DNA from: Porpolomopsis calyptriformis
Lineage: Eukaryota > Basidiomycota > Agaricomycetes > Agaricales > Hygrophoraceae
DNA: 64,000 nucleotides
NCBI GenBank assembly: GCA_951640195.1
Contig: OX621176.1
Span: 1,054,001 to 1,118,000, forward strand
Reading direction: 5' to 3'
Shown: positions 1 through 11,031 of the stretch, piece by piece
How positions within the stretch are numbered: position 1 is the stretch's first letter
How the letters are laid out: each line of letters starts with the position of its first letter
Notes under the pieces: model-generated
What the model was told of the DNA's origin: nothing
The model's database searches: none
The model's input: the letters and a program-made list of their open reading frames with translations, nothing else
Made by a program: the position numbers and the translations under genes

Positions 1-1844
1 TTTATCACCAACATTATAGCAGTGTGATTCTTGGCGGTGTTGATCTGCATATTTCTTCATCAATATGGCAGCACTTGATAAGGCCTGCAAGGCTGCATTT
101 CGAGCTTGCCCAATATGGGCCACAAAGTTATTAGCAGAGGGGTTAGATGTTGGTGTAGAGGGAGTCAAAGGGGTTCGAGGATGACGACCATATTCAAGGA
201 AGAAGGGTGAAAAACCAGTCGAAACTTGTTCACGGTTGTTGTATGCAAACTCAGCTTGGGCGAGCCATTCAGACCAGTCATCTTGCATGAAGCTTGTATA
301 CAGGCGTAGATACTGTTCTAGCTCTTGGTTGACTCATTCGGTTTGGCCATCAGTTTGTGGGTGGAAAGCTGTGGATAGGGCAGTCTTGGTCCCAAGTAGC
401 CTATTCAGTGCCTTCATGAAGTGTGCCGCAAACTGGCTACCTCGGTCAGTGATAATTTTCCTTGGCCAACCATGGTGTCGCCAGATATGATCACGGTAGA
501 GCTGGGCTGCACCTTCAGCAGAAAGGTTGTTTGTGGTAGGGATAAAGTGAGCCCTCTTTGTAAATCGGTCAACAATAATGAAGATTGCATAGTAGCTATG
601 GGAGTCAGGGAGTTGGGTAATCAGGTCAGCCATGATTTCGTCCCAAGGGGTAGAGCTAGGAGGAATGGGTTGCAAGAGTCCAGCAGGTTTGGCTGGAAAG
701 GATTTAGTCTGTTGGCAAGTAGGGCATGAATGGATATAGGCTGCAACATCCTTATGGATACCATCCCAGAAGTAGTCACGGAGGATAAGCTGGGTGGTTT
801 TACGAATACCTAGATGCCCAACATGAGGTGGGTCATGGAACTGATAGATAACATCAGTGCGAAGGTTATCCATATTTGGGACATAGCGGGGTCGCCGTTC
901 GTCAAAGGTGATTCCCTGGTCTTGCGTCCATCCTGTGGATTCATCCTCAAGTTTGCTTCTAATATGGCCAGGAAGGGTCCCTAGTTGTAGCCTACTATCA
1001 AGTCTCTCACTCTCACTAGCAAGTGTAACTCCAGCAGGGGAAGGAGTAGTAGGGAGCTGCGCATACATGTGCAGTTGTTCATGCGCACCTTCAATCATAG
1101 CCACACTCTGAAAAAGGGTGCTTGGGAGTAACACTTGGTTAGTGTTGTCAGGAGAGGGAGGAAGGTGATCTGGTTGCCGTGATAGACCATCAGCCTTGTT
1201 AGTTTTCCCAGGGTTGTGTTCAATGATGAAGTCGAAACGGGATAGGTAGGTAGCCCATTGGGCTTGTCGCCTTGAGAGATTATGATTCGTCATGAAGTAC
1301 TTGAGTGCAATATTGTCAGATCGGATGGCAATGGTGTGCTGTGCACCCTCTAAGTAGTGTCGCCATTCTTCAAGGGCAGCTATAATCGCTAGTAGTTCTT
1401 TATCGTGAATGGGATAGTTTCGTTCAGGTGGGGTCATGGTTCATGAGTAGTAGGCAGTAGGGTGCCAGAGATTATCGTCATGGAGTTGGGAGAGAATTGC
1501 ACCAAGCGCAAAGTCAGAGGCATCGGTTTCAAGTTTATAGGGTAGCTTGGGGTCTGGAATTCGTAGCACAGGTGCACTTGTGATGGCAGCTTTGAGTCCA
1601 TCAAAGGATCCTTGTTCTCGGTCTGTCCATCTCCAGGGAGTATCCTTTCGAGTAAGGTCATGAAGGGGTCGTGCAATTGTGGAGAAGTCTTTGATAAAGC
1701 AACGGTATTCATTAAGCGTTCCTAGGAAGGCTTGGACAGCCTTGACCTTCATGGGGGGAGACCAGTTGACAATAGCAGAGATCTTGTTAGGGTGCATTTC
1801 AACCCTGCCCTGCTCAATAATTGAGCCTAGGTATTCAATCCGGG
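1..1844 (-). mobile_element. Ty3/gypsy retrotransposon pol fragment, truncated
   Basis: This is the end of reverse transcriptase, the RNase H domain and most of the integrase of a Ty3/gypsy pol, read on the minus strand. Visible landmarks in order are the RT thumb/RNase H region with LETDASDFALGA (about 1500-1540), RSDNIALKYF of RNase H, an integrase zinc-binding HHCC segment (about 730-830), the core motifs MADLITQLPD and TDRGSQF, and HPQTDGQTE near 340. The frame is broken by TGA near 1437 and again at 334-336. At both places a CGA arginine codon would restore the family pattern, so C-to-T decay is likely. The frame runs on to the window edge (EYGRHPRTP near 170-190). RT upstream of about 1844 is missing: the fragment stops exactly where the LTR of the next element begins, and does not resume beyond that element. 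Non-functional. Confidence 0.9.
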
Positions 1845-2203
1845 TGTCAGAGATATATTTTTTCTTTTTCCTTTGCTCGTCTGTTCCTATTTACATCAGA
1901 CAGTTTACATCAATAGCCGCTTAGCCACCCAAGCTCCGCTTAGTAATAGAAGGTGACCAAGCCATATCTATATTTAGTCTACCATCACTCTCCTTATCTA
2001 CATGACTCATCCATAGTCGTTATGACTCACACATAGTTAGTATGACTCATACTTAGCTAGTATATAAAGCTAGCAGTAGATAGACTTAGGATAAGTCTGT
2101 TTCTTTCGTTAACACCCCAATCAGTAGTCTTCCAACCCTTTAAAACCCTACACCCAGAGCCTGAAGTAAAACCTTGCGATCAACCCTAGACTGCCGTCTA
2201 ACA
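1845..2203 (+). repeat. 5' LTR
   Basis: This is a 359-bp terminal repeat, TGTCAG...TAACA, matched by 8470-8828 with no indel. It holds a TATA box (2061-2067) and the start of the fold-back primer (2093-2105). The 11 differences from the 3' copy are all transitions: four in the first 45 bases, two near 1912-1915 and five in the 2030-2060 region. Confidence 0.95.
2061..2093 (+). promoter_or_regulatory. LTR core promoter: TATA box and inferred transcript start
   Basis: TATATAAAG at 2061-2069 stands about 30 bases ahead of AAGTCTGTTTCTT at 2093. The spacing fits a TATA-driven start near 2091-2093. That start is also where the transcript's 5' end would have to be for the self-priming pairing with 2204-2215. 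The same box recurs in the 3' LTR. The exact start is inferred. Confidence 0.7.
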
Positions 2204-2215
2204 AGAAACAGACTT
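2204..2215 (+). other. Primer-binding site complementary to the element's own RNA 5' end
   Basis: AGAAACAGACTT lies immediately after the LTR and is the exact reverse complement of LTR positions 2093-2104; the pairing extends one more base into the LTR end (2203 with 2105). In the Tf1/sushi group of fungal elements the mRNA 5' end folds back onto such a site and serves as primer in place of a tRNA. The geometry here (site abutting the LTR, complement just downstream of the TATA box) fits that mechanism. Confidence 0.8.
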
Positions 2216-2383
2216 CCTTCTTGCTCACTCCACGCTATACAACCCCTACTCTGTCTGGCCAGTGCTGAAGGTCTTCACCCACGAGATCAATTTCACCACC
2301 CAGACATTAACATCGATTAGGCTTGCTCTCTCCCCTTGTATTCCCGTCAAGCCCCCCAATATCCAACTGCCACCGTTCCACCA

Positions 2384-3805
2384 ATGGTTTTGACTCGTTC
2401 ATCATCCACTATCCCTCACCCTGCTATCCCTCTCTCCCAGGGAGGCTCTCTCCCTCCTGCCCCAGCTCCCATCCTCGACGAGACGGTTGACCCTGCCCAA
2501 GAAGAAGAACAAGAAGAACAAGAAGAACAAGCGGGTCCCTCTCACTCAAAAGGGAAAGGTCAAGCTGAGGACAATGATGAGGATGAAGAAGAAGATCCAC
2601 GTGTAGCCTTCGAGATCATGAAGCAGGATTATCAACAATTGCTGCAGGTCCAACAAGACCAAGTGCAAGCGAGTCATAGAATCGAACAACAACTTCAAGT
2701 ATTGATGGCTAACCTCATAGGCCCCCAACCTGTCCCTGCCCCTCTTGGGCCATTTCCCAAACCCTTCCAAGCACCCCCAGTATTCCCCCAACCTGTCCCT
2801 GCCCCTGCCCCTGTCCCTGCCCCTGCCCCTGCCCCCGCCAAGATCAAGATGAACCCTCCTGACAAATTCTCTGGTGATCCCACCAAGCTCTGCAACTTCC
2901 TGTGTCAAGTGAAGTTGAATCATTTGGGATGACCAGGAATCTCAGAGGCTGACAAGATTATCTATGCCTTGTCGTTTATGATCGGAGGAAATGCAGAACC
3001 ATGGGCTGAGCGTCAAGTGGACGCTTACACAACGTTGAACTGGGTTGGTGCCGATTGGGCTGTCTTTGAACAAGCCCTCACCTAAGACTTTGGAGACTTG
3101 GACCCCAAGTCAACTGCTCAACTGAAGATCAAGGACGTCAAGCAGTTCAACAAGAGTGCAGAGGAGTACAACATCAATTTCAATCGATGGGCCCATGATA
3201 CTGGATACGGACAAGAAGCTTCAGTGACTTTATATAAAGATGGACTCAACCCCTCCCTTTTGCGACAGATCTACCTCTCAGATCATCAACCCACCACCCT
3301 CTTTGAATGGCAGTCTCATGCTGCAGAACTTGACAGACGACATCGAGAATTTCTGGCTAGAACATCCTCTAAGCCCCAAACTCGTAACACTCGCATCACC
3401 AACACCCCCTACCAACAAGGACTACCTGCTGGTCCTTCCACCTATTCCAACCCTGCTGCCCCCAGAATCAAACAAGAAGAAAAGCCTGCTTCACTAGGAG
3501 GAATTCCCAAAGGAGCATGTTTCAACTGTGGACGATTTGGCCACTTTGCCAGTTCTTGTCCCAATGCTCCTAGGACGAGTACTTCTGGTTCTGGAAGCCG
3601 CTCCTTCACCCCAGCAGCTAGAGGTTGTGGAGGAAAGAAACCTAGTCGAGGGAGAAACGTTCGAGTTCTGGAGACCTCAGCCTCAATTGAGGAGGTCAAC
3701 TCCAATGAAGATTCTTGTCAAGATTTCAAGAAGTGTGGTATCATCAACTGGGAGCCTAAGAGGAAAGAAGAGCTGAAGAGAGCTTTGGAGAAACAGGGTT
3801 TTTGA
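2384..3805 (+). pseudogene. Retrotransposon gag (capsid/nucleocapsid) with two internal stops
   Basis: Gag packages the element RNA. The frame opens at ATG 2384 (MVLTRSSS), runs through a proline-rich, acidic, Glu/Gln-rich leader, then a capsid region typical of gypsy Gag (NPPDKFSGDP, later FNRWAHDTGYG), and ends with a nucleocapsid carrying one zinc knuckle, CFNCGRFGHFASSC (about 3517-3558), followed by a basic Gly/Arg/Ser tail. It is interrupted by TGA at 2930-2932 and TAA near 3083; both are one C-to-T change from CGA and CAA. The natural stop is TGA at 3803-3805, directly after a -1 slippery heptamer. The leader from 2216 to 2383 has no other feature. Confidence 0.85.
3796..3802 (+). promoter_or_regulatory. 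Programmed -1 frameshift slippery heptamer GGGTTTT
   Basis: In the gag frame the bases read G GGT TTT followed at once by TGA, the canonical X XXY YYZ arrangement. The pol frame lies at -1 relative to gag and is open from 3802 (TTG AAC AGT) onward without its own nearby ATG. Slippage here would produce a Gag-Pol fusion. I did not fold the downstream RNA, so a stimulatory structure is not shown. Confidence 0.75.
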
Positions 3806-6800
3806 ACAGTCTGGACAATAGCTCATGCATTGCGGACTCCTTTTCTATGTGTACCACTACCCCTATGCAATCTATTTCCCAAATTCTTGGTGCACTTGAT
3901 TCGAGCGAAGAAGCTTTAACCATACCCCTTTGGTTGGAAACCACAGACACTGGTAGACGAATTGCCGCCAGTGCATTGATAGACTCTGGCGCCTCTGGAT
4001 GCTTTATAAACTGGAACTTCGTGCAGGAGCGCGATATCCCTTTTTATCGATTGGAAGGACCAATCCCCATGCGGAACGCAGATGGGACAGACAACCGAGG
4101 AGGTCCCATCAAATATGCTGTAGACCTGTGGATGGAGACGCTGGATTTTCCTAGGGAACGAACCCATTTGGAAGTGACAAATTTAGGAGATATGATACAG
4201 GTTATCCTCAGCTACCCGTGGCTCAAACGTAACGATCCCCTGGTTGACTGGAAGGCTGGAACACTGACTTCACATCAGACTGTGGCCCCAACCAAGACTT
4301 CTCAGGCTGGAGTGATAGTGTCACGAGTAGGCTCTACATTGAATGGCGACTCCTATGCCAAGATTATTAGACTGGTCTCACTGGGAGATCATGCAAGACC
4401 CACTACTGTGGAGGAAGATATGAAAAAGTATGTGCCAAAGAAATACTGGAGGCACTGGAAGGTGTTTATGAAGACTACCTTCGATGAACTTCCCCCACAA
4501 CGACCAGAATTTGACCATGCGATCGATCTCGAACCTACCTTTAGACCCAAGATCAGAAAGGTGTACAAACTCACTGAGTACAAACAGGGAAAGCTGAATG
4601 AATTCCTAGAGGAACAACTTGCAAGTGGACGAATACGACGATCAAACTCCAAACAAGCTGCCTCGTTCTTCTTTGCTGCCAAAGGTGAAGAAGTTAATGC
4701 CCAAGGACAAGATGCTGGACTACGTCCAATCCAAGACTATCGCTATCTGAATGCTCACACAATCCCAGACGCCTATCCCTTACCTCTCATCTCTGAGATT
4801 ATTCAACAGACCAAGTTATCAGAAGCGGAACTGTTCACAGTCATGGATATCCGATGGGGCTTTAACAATATTCGTATCAAAGAAGGAGACAAATGGAAAG
4901 GAGCCTTCAACACTCGACAAGGGCTGTTTGAGCCCACCGTTATGTTCTTTGGAATGCGAAACTCACCTGCCTCCTTCCAACGAATGATCGACGTTCTCTT
5001 CAAAGAGGTTATCGATTCCAAGCAGGTCCATATCTATATTGATGATATCCTGATCATGGGAAAGGACCTTACTGAACTCACCTATTGGACAGAACGAACT
5101 CTAGAGATCATGGAGAAGAATCAATTGTCCTGCAAACCCGTCAAGTGCCAGTTTGAGAAAAAGGAAGTGATTTATCTGGGGATGATGATCTCTAAAGGCC
5201 ACATTGCTATTAACCCCAAGAAGGTTGAGGCGATCAGAACCTGGCCTATCCCCCAGAAGAAACGAGACCTTCAATCCTTCCTTGGCACTGCCAACTTTTG
5301 GCGGAGGTTTATCAAGGATTACTCCCTGATTGCTCGTCCTCTTAATGAGCTCCTACGAAAGGATCAAGAATGGATTTGGACCCCTAAGCAACAACGTGCT
5401 TTTGATACCCTCAAGAATGCGCTTACCTCTGCTCCTGTTTTGAGGACCCCAAAGCCAGACCTTCCTTACCTTCTGGAGACGGATGCTTCTGGTGTTGCAC
5501 TAGGTGCAGTCTTGACCCAGAAAGAGAATGACGAAGAAGATTGGCATCCCATTGGCTTCTACTCCAAGACCCTCCTCCCAGCTGAACGAAATTACCCCAC
5601 CCATGACCAAGAGCTTTTGGCCATCATATCTGCCTTGAATGAATGGAGATACCTTCTACAAGGGACACGACAGCCTATTATGATCAAGACTGATAACCAG
5701 TCCCTCCAATATTTCATGACCAGTCATCAACTCTCCAGGCGCCAGGCTAGATGGTCTGAATTTTTAGCTCGCTTTTGGTTCAGAATCAGCTACCAGCCTA
5801 GAATCAAGAATAAGGCTGATGGACTCTCCAAACATCCAGATCATTACCCAGAGTCTTATGAGGAGGTGGAGGACAAGGTCCTTCTGCCAAAAGAACTTTT
5901 TGTCAATGCGCTTTTCATCAATGCGATTATCAGTTTATCGTCCCCCAACTTTTTATCCAAGCTTTGTTTTCATTCCCCCCTACCTCTCGAGATCATGGCC
6001 AAAATTGAAGATCCCTCTTCCGGATACACCCACGTAGATGGCATTGTGCGCGATGCTGGAGATCGTATAGTTGTGCCAAAGGACGTATCTTTGTGCACAG
6101 AAATTATTCGATTGACCCACGACACACCCACTGGTGGCCATCCCAGCATTGAGAAGACGAAGGAACTGCTCCTCTGTAATTATACATGGGAAGGTGCCCC
6201 ACAAGATATCACCAATTACGTGAAGTCCTGCCTTGCTTGTCAACAGACCAAGGTTTATCCACAGAAACCCACTGGACTTCTCCAACCGTTACCCCCTCCT
6301 ACTAAACCGTGGCAACAGATCACTGCTGATCTAATCATGGAACTCCCTAATTCAAAAGGATTTGATGCTATTCTAGTTGTGGTGGACAGATTCACCAAAT
6401 GGGCTCACTTCATCCTAACAACTGGAAACCTGTCTGCTAAAGGAACTGCTGCGCTGTTTCAAGAACATATCTGGAAGCACCATGGATGGCCAGAGAAGAT
6501 CATTACTGATCGAGGAACCCAGTTCTCATCAAAATTCGCTACGTCATTGAATGAACTCCTAGGAACCACTTCTGGGCTTTCTACCACCTATCACCCCCAA
6601 ACAGATGGACAAACCGAACGAACCAATCAAGAGTTAGAGCAGTACGTATGGCTCTACACTAACTTCATGCAAGACAATTGGAAAGATTGGTTAGCTCCGG
6701 CGGAGTTCGCTTATAACAACCGAGAACATTCCTCCACTCACCAATCCCCCTTCTGGCTTGAATATGGCTGACACCCTCACACCCCCTTATCAGTTCCAAC

Positions 6801-7383
6801 CCAAACCTCAAATCCCGATGCCAATGAGTTTTACGTGCAGCTCACTAGGGCTAGAGAGAATGCTGAAGAGTCTCTCCAAAAGACCGCTAACTCAATGAAG
6901 CTCTATGCCGATCGAAAACGTCAAAAGGAACCCACGTTTTACAAAGGACAAAGGGTCTGGCTTGATGCCAAGAATTTGAAAACTGGCCGGCCCGCGAAGA
7001 AACTGGATGTCCGCCGGCTCGGACCTTTTATAATCCTAAAACAAGTATCGCCTGTGGCTTACCGACTAAAGCTACTGCTGTCATGGAGGATTCATCCCAT
7101 GTTTCACATTTCACTACTCAAGGCTCTAGAAGAGAATCTCGATCTCCACCCCCCGATTGGAGAAGATGACAATCTCCGACCACCTCCAGATGTGATCGAA
7201 GGAGAGCCCGAGTATGAAGTGGAACGTATTCTCAATCACACCCCAGGAAAACGGAACCGACAATACCTAATCAAGTGGAAAGGCTACCTGATAGAGGCAG
7301 CCACCTGGGAACCACGATGGAGCCTCAAGCACACAAAAGATGTCTTAATGAATTATGAAAAGTCTATTCAAGCGGCGATTTAA
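3802..7383 (+). pseudogene. Retrotransposon pol: protease-RT-RNase H-integrase-chromodomain, one internal TGA
   Basis: Pol is read in the -1 frame after gag. Counting from 3802: aspartic protease with DSGASG at residues 61-66; reverse transcriptase with YIDDILIMG near residue 412; RNase H with TDASGVALGA near 560 and TDNQSLQYF near 630; integrase HHCC zinc module (about 773-816), then core acidic residues in TADLIMEL, TDRGTQF and DGQTERTNQELEQ; finally a C-terminal chromodomain (about 7210-7365) with YEVERILNH, YLIKWKGY and TWEP. In chromoviruses this last domain binds histone H3 methyl-lysine and directs integration to heterochromatin. The one break is TGA at 6769-6771. The related minus-strand fragment at 1-1844 has arginine there, so CGA to TGA is likely. 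Confidence 0.92.
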
Positions 7384-7497
7384 CTCTCTTTCACAAATAC
7401 TACCGACATCACGATCATTAAATCTCTTTTTCTCCTTTTCAATCTCCGACGACTATAAGGACTTCCCCTTCCCGACAATCATCAAAAGAAGCATGAA

Positions 7498-8230
7498 ATG
7501 CCCCGCCAAGTTCTTTATGCCTGCAAGTCGACTGGGAGGCGTTCACCCCGAGGGAACCCCACTGCTTCTACCTCCAACCTTCCCCCTGATTCCTCTTCCT
7601 CCTCTTCCTCATCTGACAGCGTCTTGGTGACCCGATGGTTCAAGAAGCCAAGACGACATACTGATACCATTGACAAGCCGGGATGAAATCGTAACTACCG
7701 AGGGCTCCCCTTTGCCAAGGTCGAGCACCTATCTGGGTGCCCCGAGACCTACATCCCATTTATTTCTGGAGCACGTCGATGCGAACTCAACTACGACCGT
7801 CACTGGTACACGTTCGACAAGGACAGCGACTTTGATGACAAGAAGAATCAACTCGAAGATTGGCTGGAGGCGTACCAAGTTGGGCACCAACTTTTGATGG
7901 TTATACCGGACTAGGATGAATCCGACGTCACCACCCCCACTATCCCCGAAGACCCCATCTCGCACCGTATCTATCGCGTTGCCAACTGACTCTATACTGC
8001 CCGGAACAGGTACCGCTCGATGATGGATGCCAAGTATGAAAGGATCCTTGACCTGGAGGAGAATGCTGTAATATGTAGGGAGCTGGCTGAAACTTGGTTG
8101 CGACGTGCCCGGGAGTTGGACGGCTGTTACCACTAGTTTGACCCAGATGGACACCTGCTTCAACCCCCAGTTTATGATGGCGCGACCTAGGGACCAGATG
8201 CTGTTCCCGAACGAACAGTATTCCTTACGC
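7498..8230 (+). pseudogene. Decayed third ORF between pol and the 3' LTR
   Basis: After pol stops at 7383 about 1.1 kb remains before the 3' LTR. From ATG 7498 one frame keeps coding character for some 700 bases although it meets five stops (TGA at 7684, then TAG, TGA, TAG, TAG). All five are one C-to-T change from CGA or CAG. The product would start with the basic segment ACKSTGRRSPRG, then a serine run, then an acidic/aromatic region (RHWYTFDKDSDFDD, LEDWLEAYQVGHQLLMV) and a helical stretch (MMDAKYERILDLEENAV). I recognise no family. The N-terminus resembles the histone H3 tail around lysine 9. The bases 8231-8458 are C/T-rich with no gene. Confidence 0.5.
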
Positions 8231-8458
8231 CTCCCTTCTGGATGTGTGGTTAGAGAAGGTGATATCTACTGGAGAGTTGAGGAAAAGTATACCTAGTGGA
8301 TAGTCTTTGATCCGACAACTATCCACTCATCCCTCCTCTTCATCGCTCACCCATCTCATCACCCCTCTACCCACCTCTACCATCCCTTTACACCTCTCCT
8401 TGACACCCTTCCTTCGCTTCGAAGGGTCTCCTCAAAATTCGGGACGAATTTCCTTTTT

Positions 8459-8469
8459 GTGGAGGTGAA
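8459..8469 (+). other. Polypurine tract for plus-strand priming
   Basis: GTGGAGGTGAA directly precedes the 3' LTR and follows a T-run. This is the usual position and composition of the plus-strand primer of LTR retroelements. Confidence 0.8.
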
Positions 8470-8828
8470 TGTCAGAGATATATTTTTTCTTTTTCCTTTG
8501 CTCATCTATCTCTATTTACATCAGACAGTTTACATCAATAACTGCTTAGCCACCCAAGCTCCGCTTAGTAATAGAAGGTGACCAAGCCATATCTATATTT
8601 AGTCTACCATCACTCTCCTTATCTACATGACTCATCCATAGTCGTTACGACTCACACGTAGTCAGCATGACTCATACTTGGCTAGTATATAAAGCTAGCA
8701 GTAGATAGACTTAGGATAAGTCTGTTTCTTTCGTTAACACCCCAATCAGTAGTCTTCCAACCCTTTAAAACCCTACACCCAGAGCCTGAAGTAAAACCTT
8801 GCGATCAACCCTAGACTGCCGTCTAACA
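8470..8828 (+). repeat. 3' LTR
   Basis: This is the 359-bp partner of 1845-2203, same ends, no indels, 11 transitions. It joins directly to TPR-coding sequence of the neighbouring STAND gene at 8829. Confidence 0.95.
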
Positions 8829-11031
8829 AGTGCCTCAGCCTCGTCATTTTGTTCTTGTACATGATAAACTCATGCAAGATTGTTCACTGATATAAGCGTG
8901 GCTGGGTGATTGGCACCCAGATGCTCCTCGGAGTCAGCCAGGGCCTGCTTGTAGAGTATCTCCGCCTCGTGATATCGTGCTTGTGAATAGTAAACAGTTG
9001 CGAGGCTGTTCAAGGAGGTAAGCATGTCTGGGTGATCAGCACCCAAATGTCACTTTCTACCAGCTAAGGTCTGCTTGTAGAGTGCCTCAGCCTCTTCATA
9101 TCGTCCTTGGAACAAATAAACATTTGCGAGCGTGTTTGCTGAAGTAAGCGTGGATGAGTGATCAGCACCCAAGTACTTTTCTCCACTAGCTAGGGCCTGC
9201 TTGAGGAGTGTTTCAGCCTCATCATATCATCCTTGTGAGTTGTAAATGCTTGCCAGGTTGCGCATCGACAAAAGGGTGGAGAGATGTTCGCATCCAAACT
9301 TCATTTTGTATGCTCCAAGGACTTCATTGCACAGTGATTCAGCATCATTGTACTTTCCCCGACTCTCCAAATATGCCGCGATCCTCCTATTTGCGTCAAT
9401 CAGCTCAAGGTTCATACCATAATCGTAATTCCACCATCGACCCAGCGACCGTAAATGAGGCATGAACTTTTCACAGTTAGTCCACTGCTGTGGCAAGCTA
9501 GGGTCTTGAATGTGTCGGAACGCGCCACAAATGAGTGATACTGATAACTGAAGCCATCCTCGATATCTTTCTTCTTTCTTGGCACCTTCCTGCCTTACAA
9601 ATCGGATTAAATCGTGTATCCATAGCGAAGGGTTTTGCTCATTGGATCGGTATTCGATGAGAGATAGGGTTTGCAGTGTCCGCAAAGCTGCCCGGAATTT
9701 CACCTTTGAGCAAATCAGGGTGACCAACGAAAGAAACTCGACAGATATATGAGAATCGGGTTCGGGTTGAGAAGGAAGCGGGTCCTGAGGGTGCAGCCAT
9801 TCTTCAGCTCCTTCGGCAATCATCGTAACTGGGATATTTTCAGGGTCGAGGAAGGAAAGAATTTTGAATAGGTTGCTAAGGTCGACGGATTCTTCTTTCA
9901 ATTTATCGAATTGTTTAGTGAACGTAGTTGCAACTGATTGCTCCTGGTACGGAGTCAAGTCATTCTCCCATTTGATTACCTATCACCACAGCTGAATGAT
10001 ATCAAATACAACGTGAGCAATTAAACTTACTTCAATCTTTTCATTACCCTTGTAAAATTCGCACATTTCCTCCAGATTCGTGAGTGTTTGTTTCATATAG
10101 GCTGCCGCTTGGACAACGGCAAGAGGAAGACGACCAACGGATTCGACCAATTCTTCAGCACGGCCCAACAGAGAAGGTGTTACCATCTCCATGTTGATCC
10201 CAGCGTCTCGCAAAAGAAGATCTGCCGAGTCCCGCCGTTCAAGCGGGTGAAGTTGGAGTGTCGAATGCTCATTTCCTGCTATCGTCACGAGAACCTCGGC
10301 GATGTCTGCGGTCCGTGTCGTGAACAGGATATTGCCCCGGACATTTCTGAGAGGAAGGTGTGACCGAAGAAAGTCAAGTGTTGTCCTGTCAACATTATCG
10401 AAAATGAGAAGCCAATCGCCATGCGGCTCTTCAAGCCAGCGTAGTGCTGCCGTTAGTTTCGCATTTTGATCTTGGAGGTAGCGATCTGGGTGAGTGACGA
10501 GATCGAGAACATTGGTGAGCCCATGATTTAACTTCTCGACGTTGGTGGCTGATATCCAAAATATGTACGAGTACTGGCCCTGATCGGATATTTTCGCGTA
10601 ATGCAATATCAGCTGTGACTTGCCGACCCCAGGCATCCCATAAACAGCACAACAGCTTAGTACACCTTGCTGCACCTTGCTTAAAGCATTGTGCAAGAAA
10701 TCCACCTCTTTGTCTCTTCCGGTAAAGTGGGCAGAAAGACGACCGAGGGGGGAATTGTTGATGGATTGTGGTGATACCAGTCCACGGTCACGATCTGGTG
10801 GATAATGGAAGTCAGAAGTGGGAAAACGAGATACCAAGATCAACAATTCGAGATTGCTCCTTTGCGAACTCGATGGCAAGTGAATGGTGAATTATGCTAG
10901 TCACTGCCCAAGACATCTTACAGCGACAACTCACCGTTTTTATAATTGGTGATATTATGGGTGATGTTGTATTGATGACCCTCGACGAAGTTGACCGTAC
11001 TGTCGTTGATCTGAGTCACGGGTGAAGACAT
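8829..11031 (-). pseudogene. NB-ARC/TPR STAND receptor, 3' end cut off by the retrotransposon
   Basis: This is a fungal NLR-like signalling ATPase (NB-ARC-TPR type), thought in fungi to act in non-self or partner recognition. A short first exon at 11031 reads MSSPVTQINDSTVNFVEG...NITNYKNG and ends at GTGAGT. The main exon (to 10032) has P-loop GMPGVGKSQ, Walker B LLIFDNVD and GRLPLAVVQAAAYM (the GLPL motif). A 52-bp intron at about 9980-10031 precedes VIKWENDLTPYQEQ and a winged-helix-like stretch. From about 9350 down, kinesin-light-chain-type TPR units follow (EAETLLKQALA, EAEALYKQTLAG, EAEILYKQALAD). Three TGA stops interrupt the TPRs (at 9227-9229, in RK*HLG near 9050 and in LA*VYH near 8870), each one transition from CGA. 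At 8829 the last TPR is cut by the 3' LTR. The exon boundary near 10880 is uncertain. Confidence 0.85.

Larger units (their letters stand above)
1845..8828 (+). mobile_element. Full-length chromovirus-type Ty3/gypsy LTR retrotransposon
   Basis: The element is 6984 bp, bounded by two 359-bp direct repeats that start TGTCAG and end TAACA. Between them lie a primer-binding site, gag with a CCHC knuckle, protease, RT, RNase H, integrase, a C-terminal chromodomain, a decayed downstream ORF and a polypurine tract. This order is that of Ty3/gypsy chromoviruses. The LTRs differ at 11 positions, all transitions, so the copy is fairly young but mutated. Two stops in gag and one in pol make it non-autonomous now. 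No target-site duplication is visible: CCGGG precedes it and AGTGC follows. The left flank is another retrotransposon and the right flank a STAND gene, so a recombination between copies is more likely than a simple insertion. Confidence 0.95.

Noticed and set aside
8470..8828. Possible tRNA-type primer site after the LTR
   Set aside because: No complement to a tRNA 3' end is recognisable after the 5' LTR, while a perfect complement to the LTR's own transcript start is.
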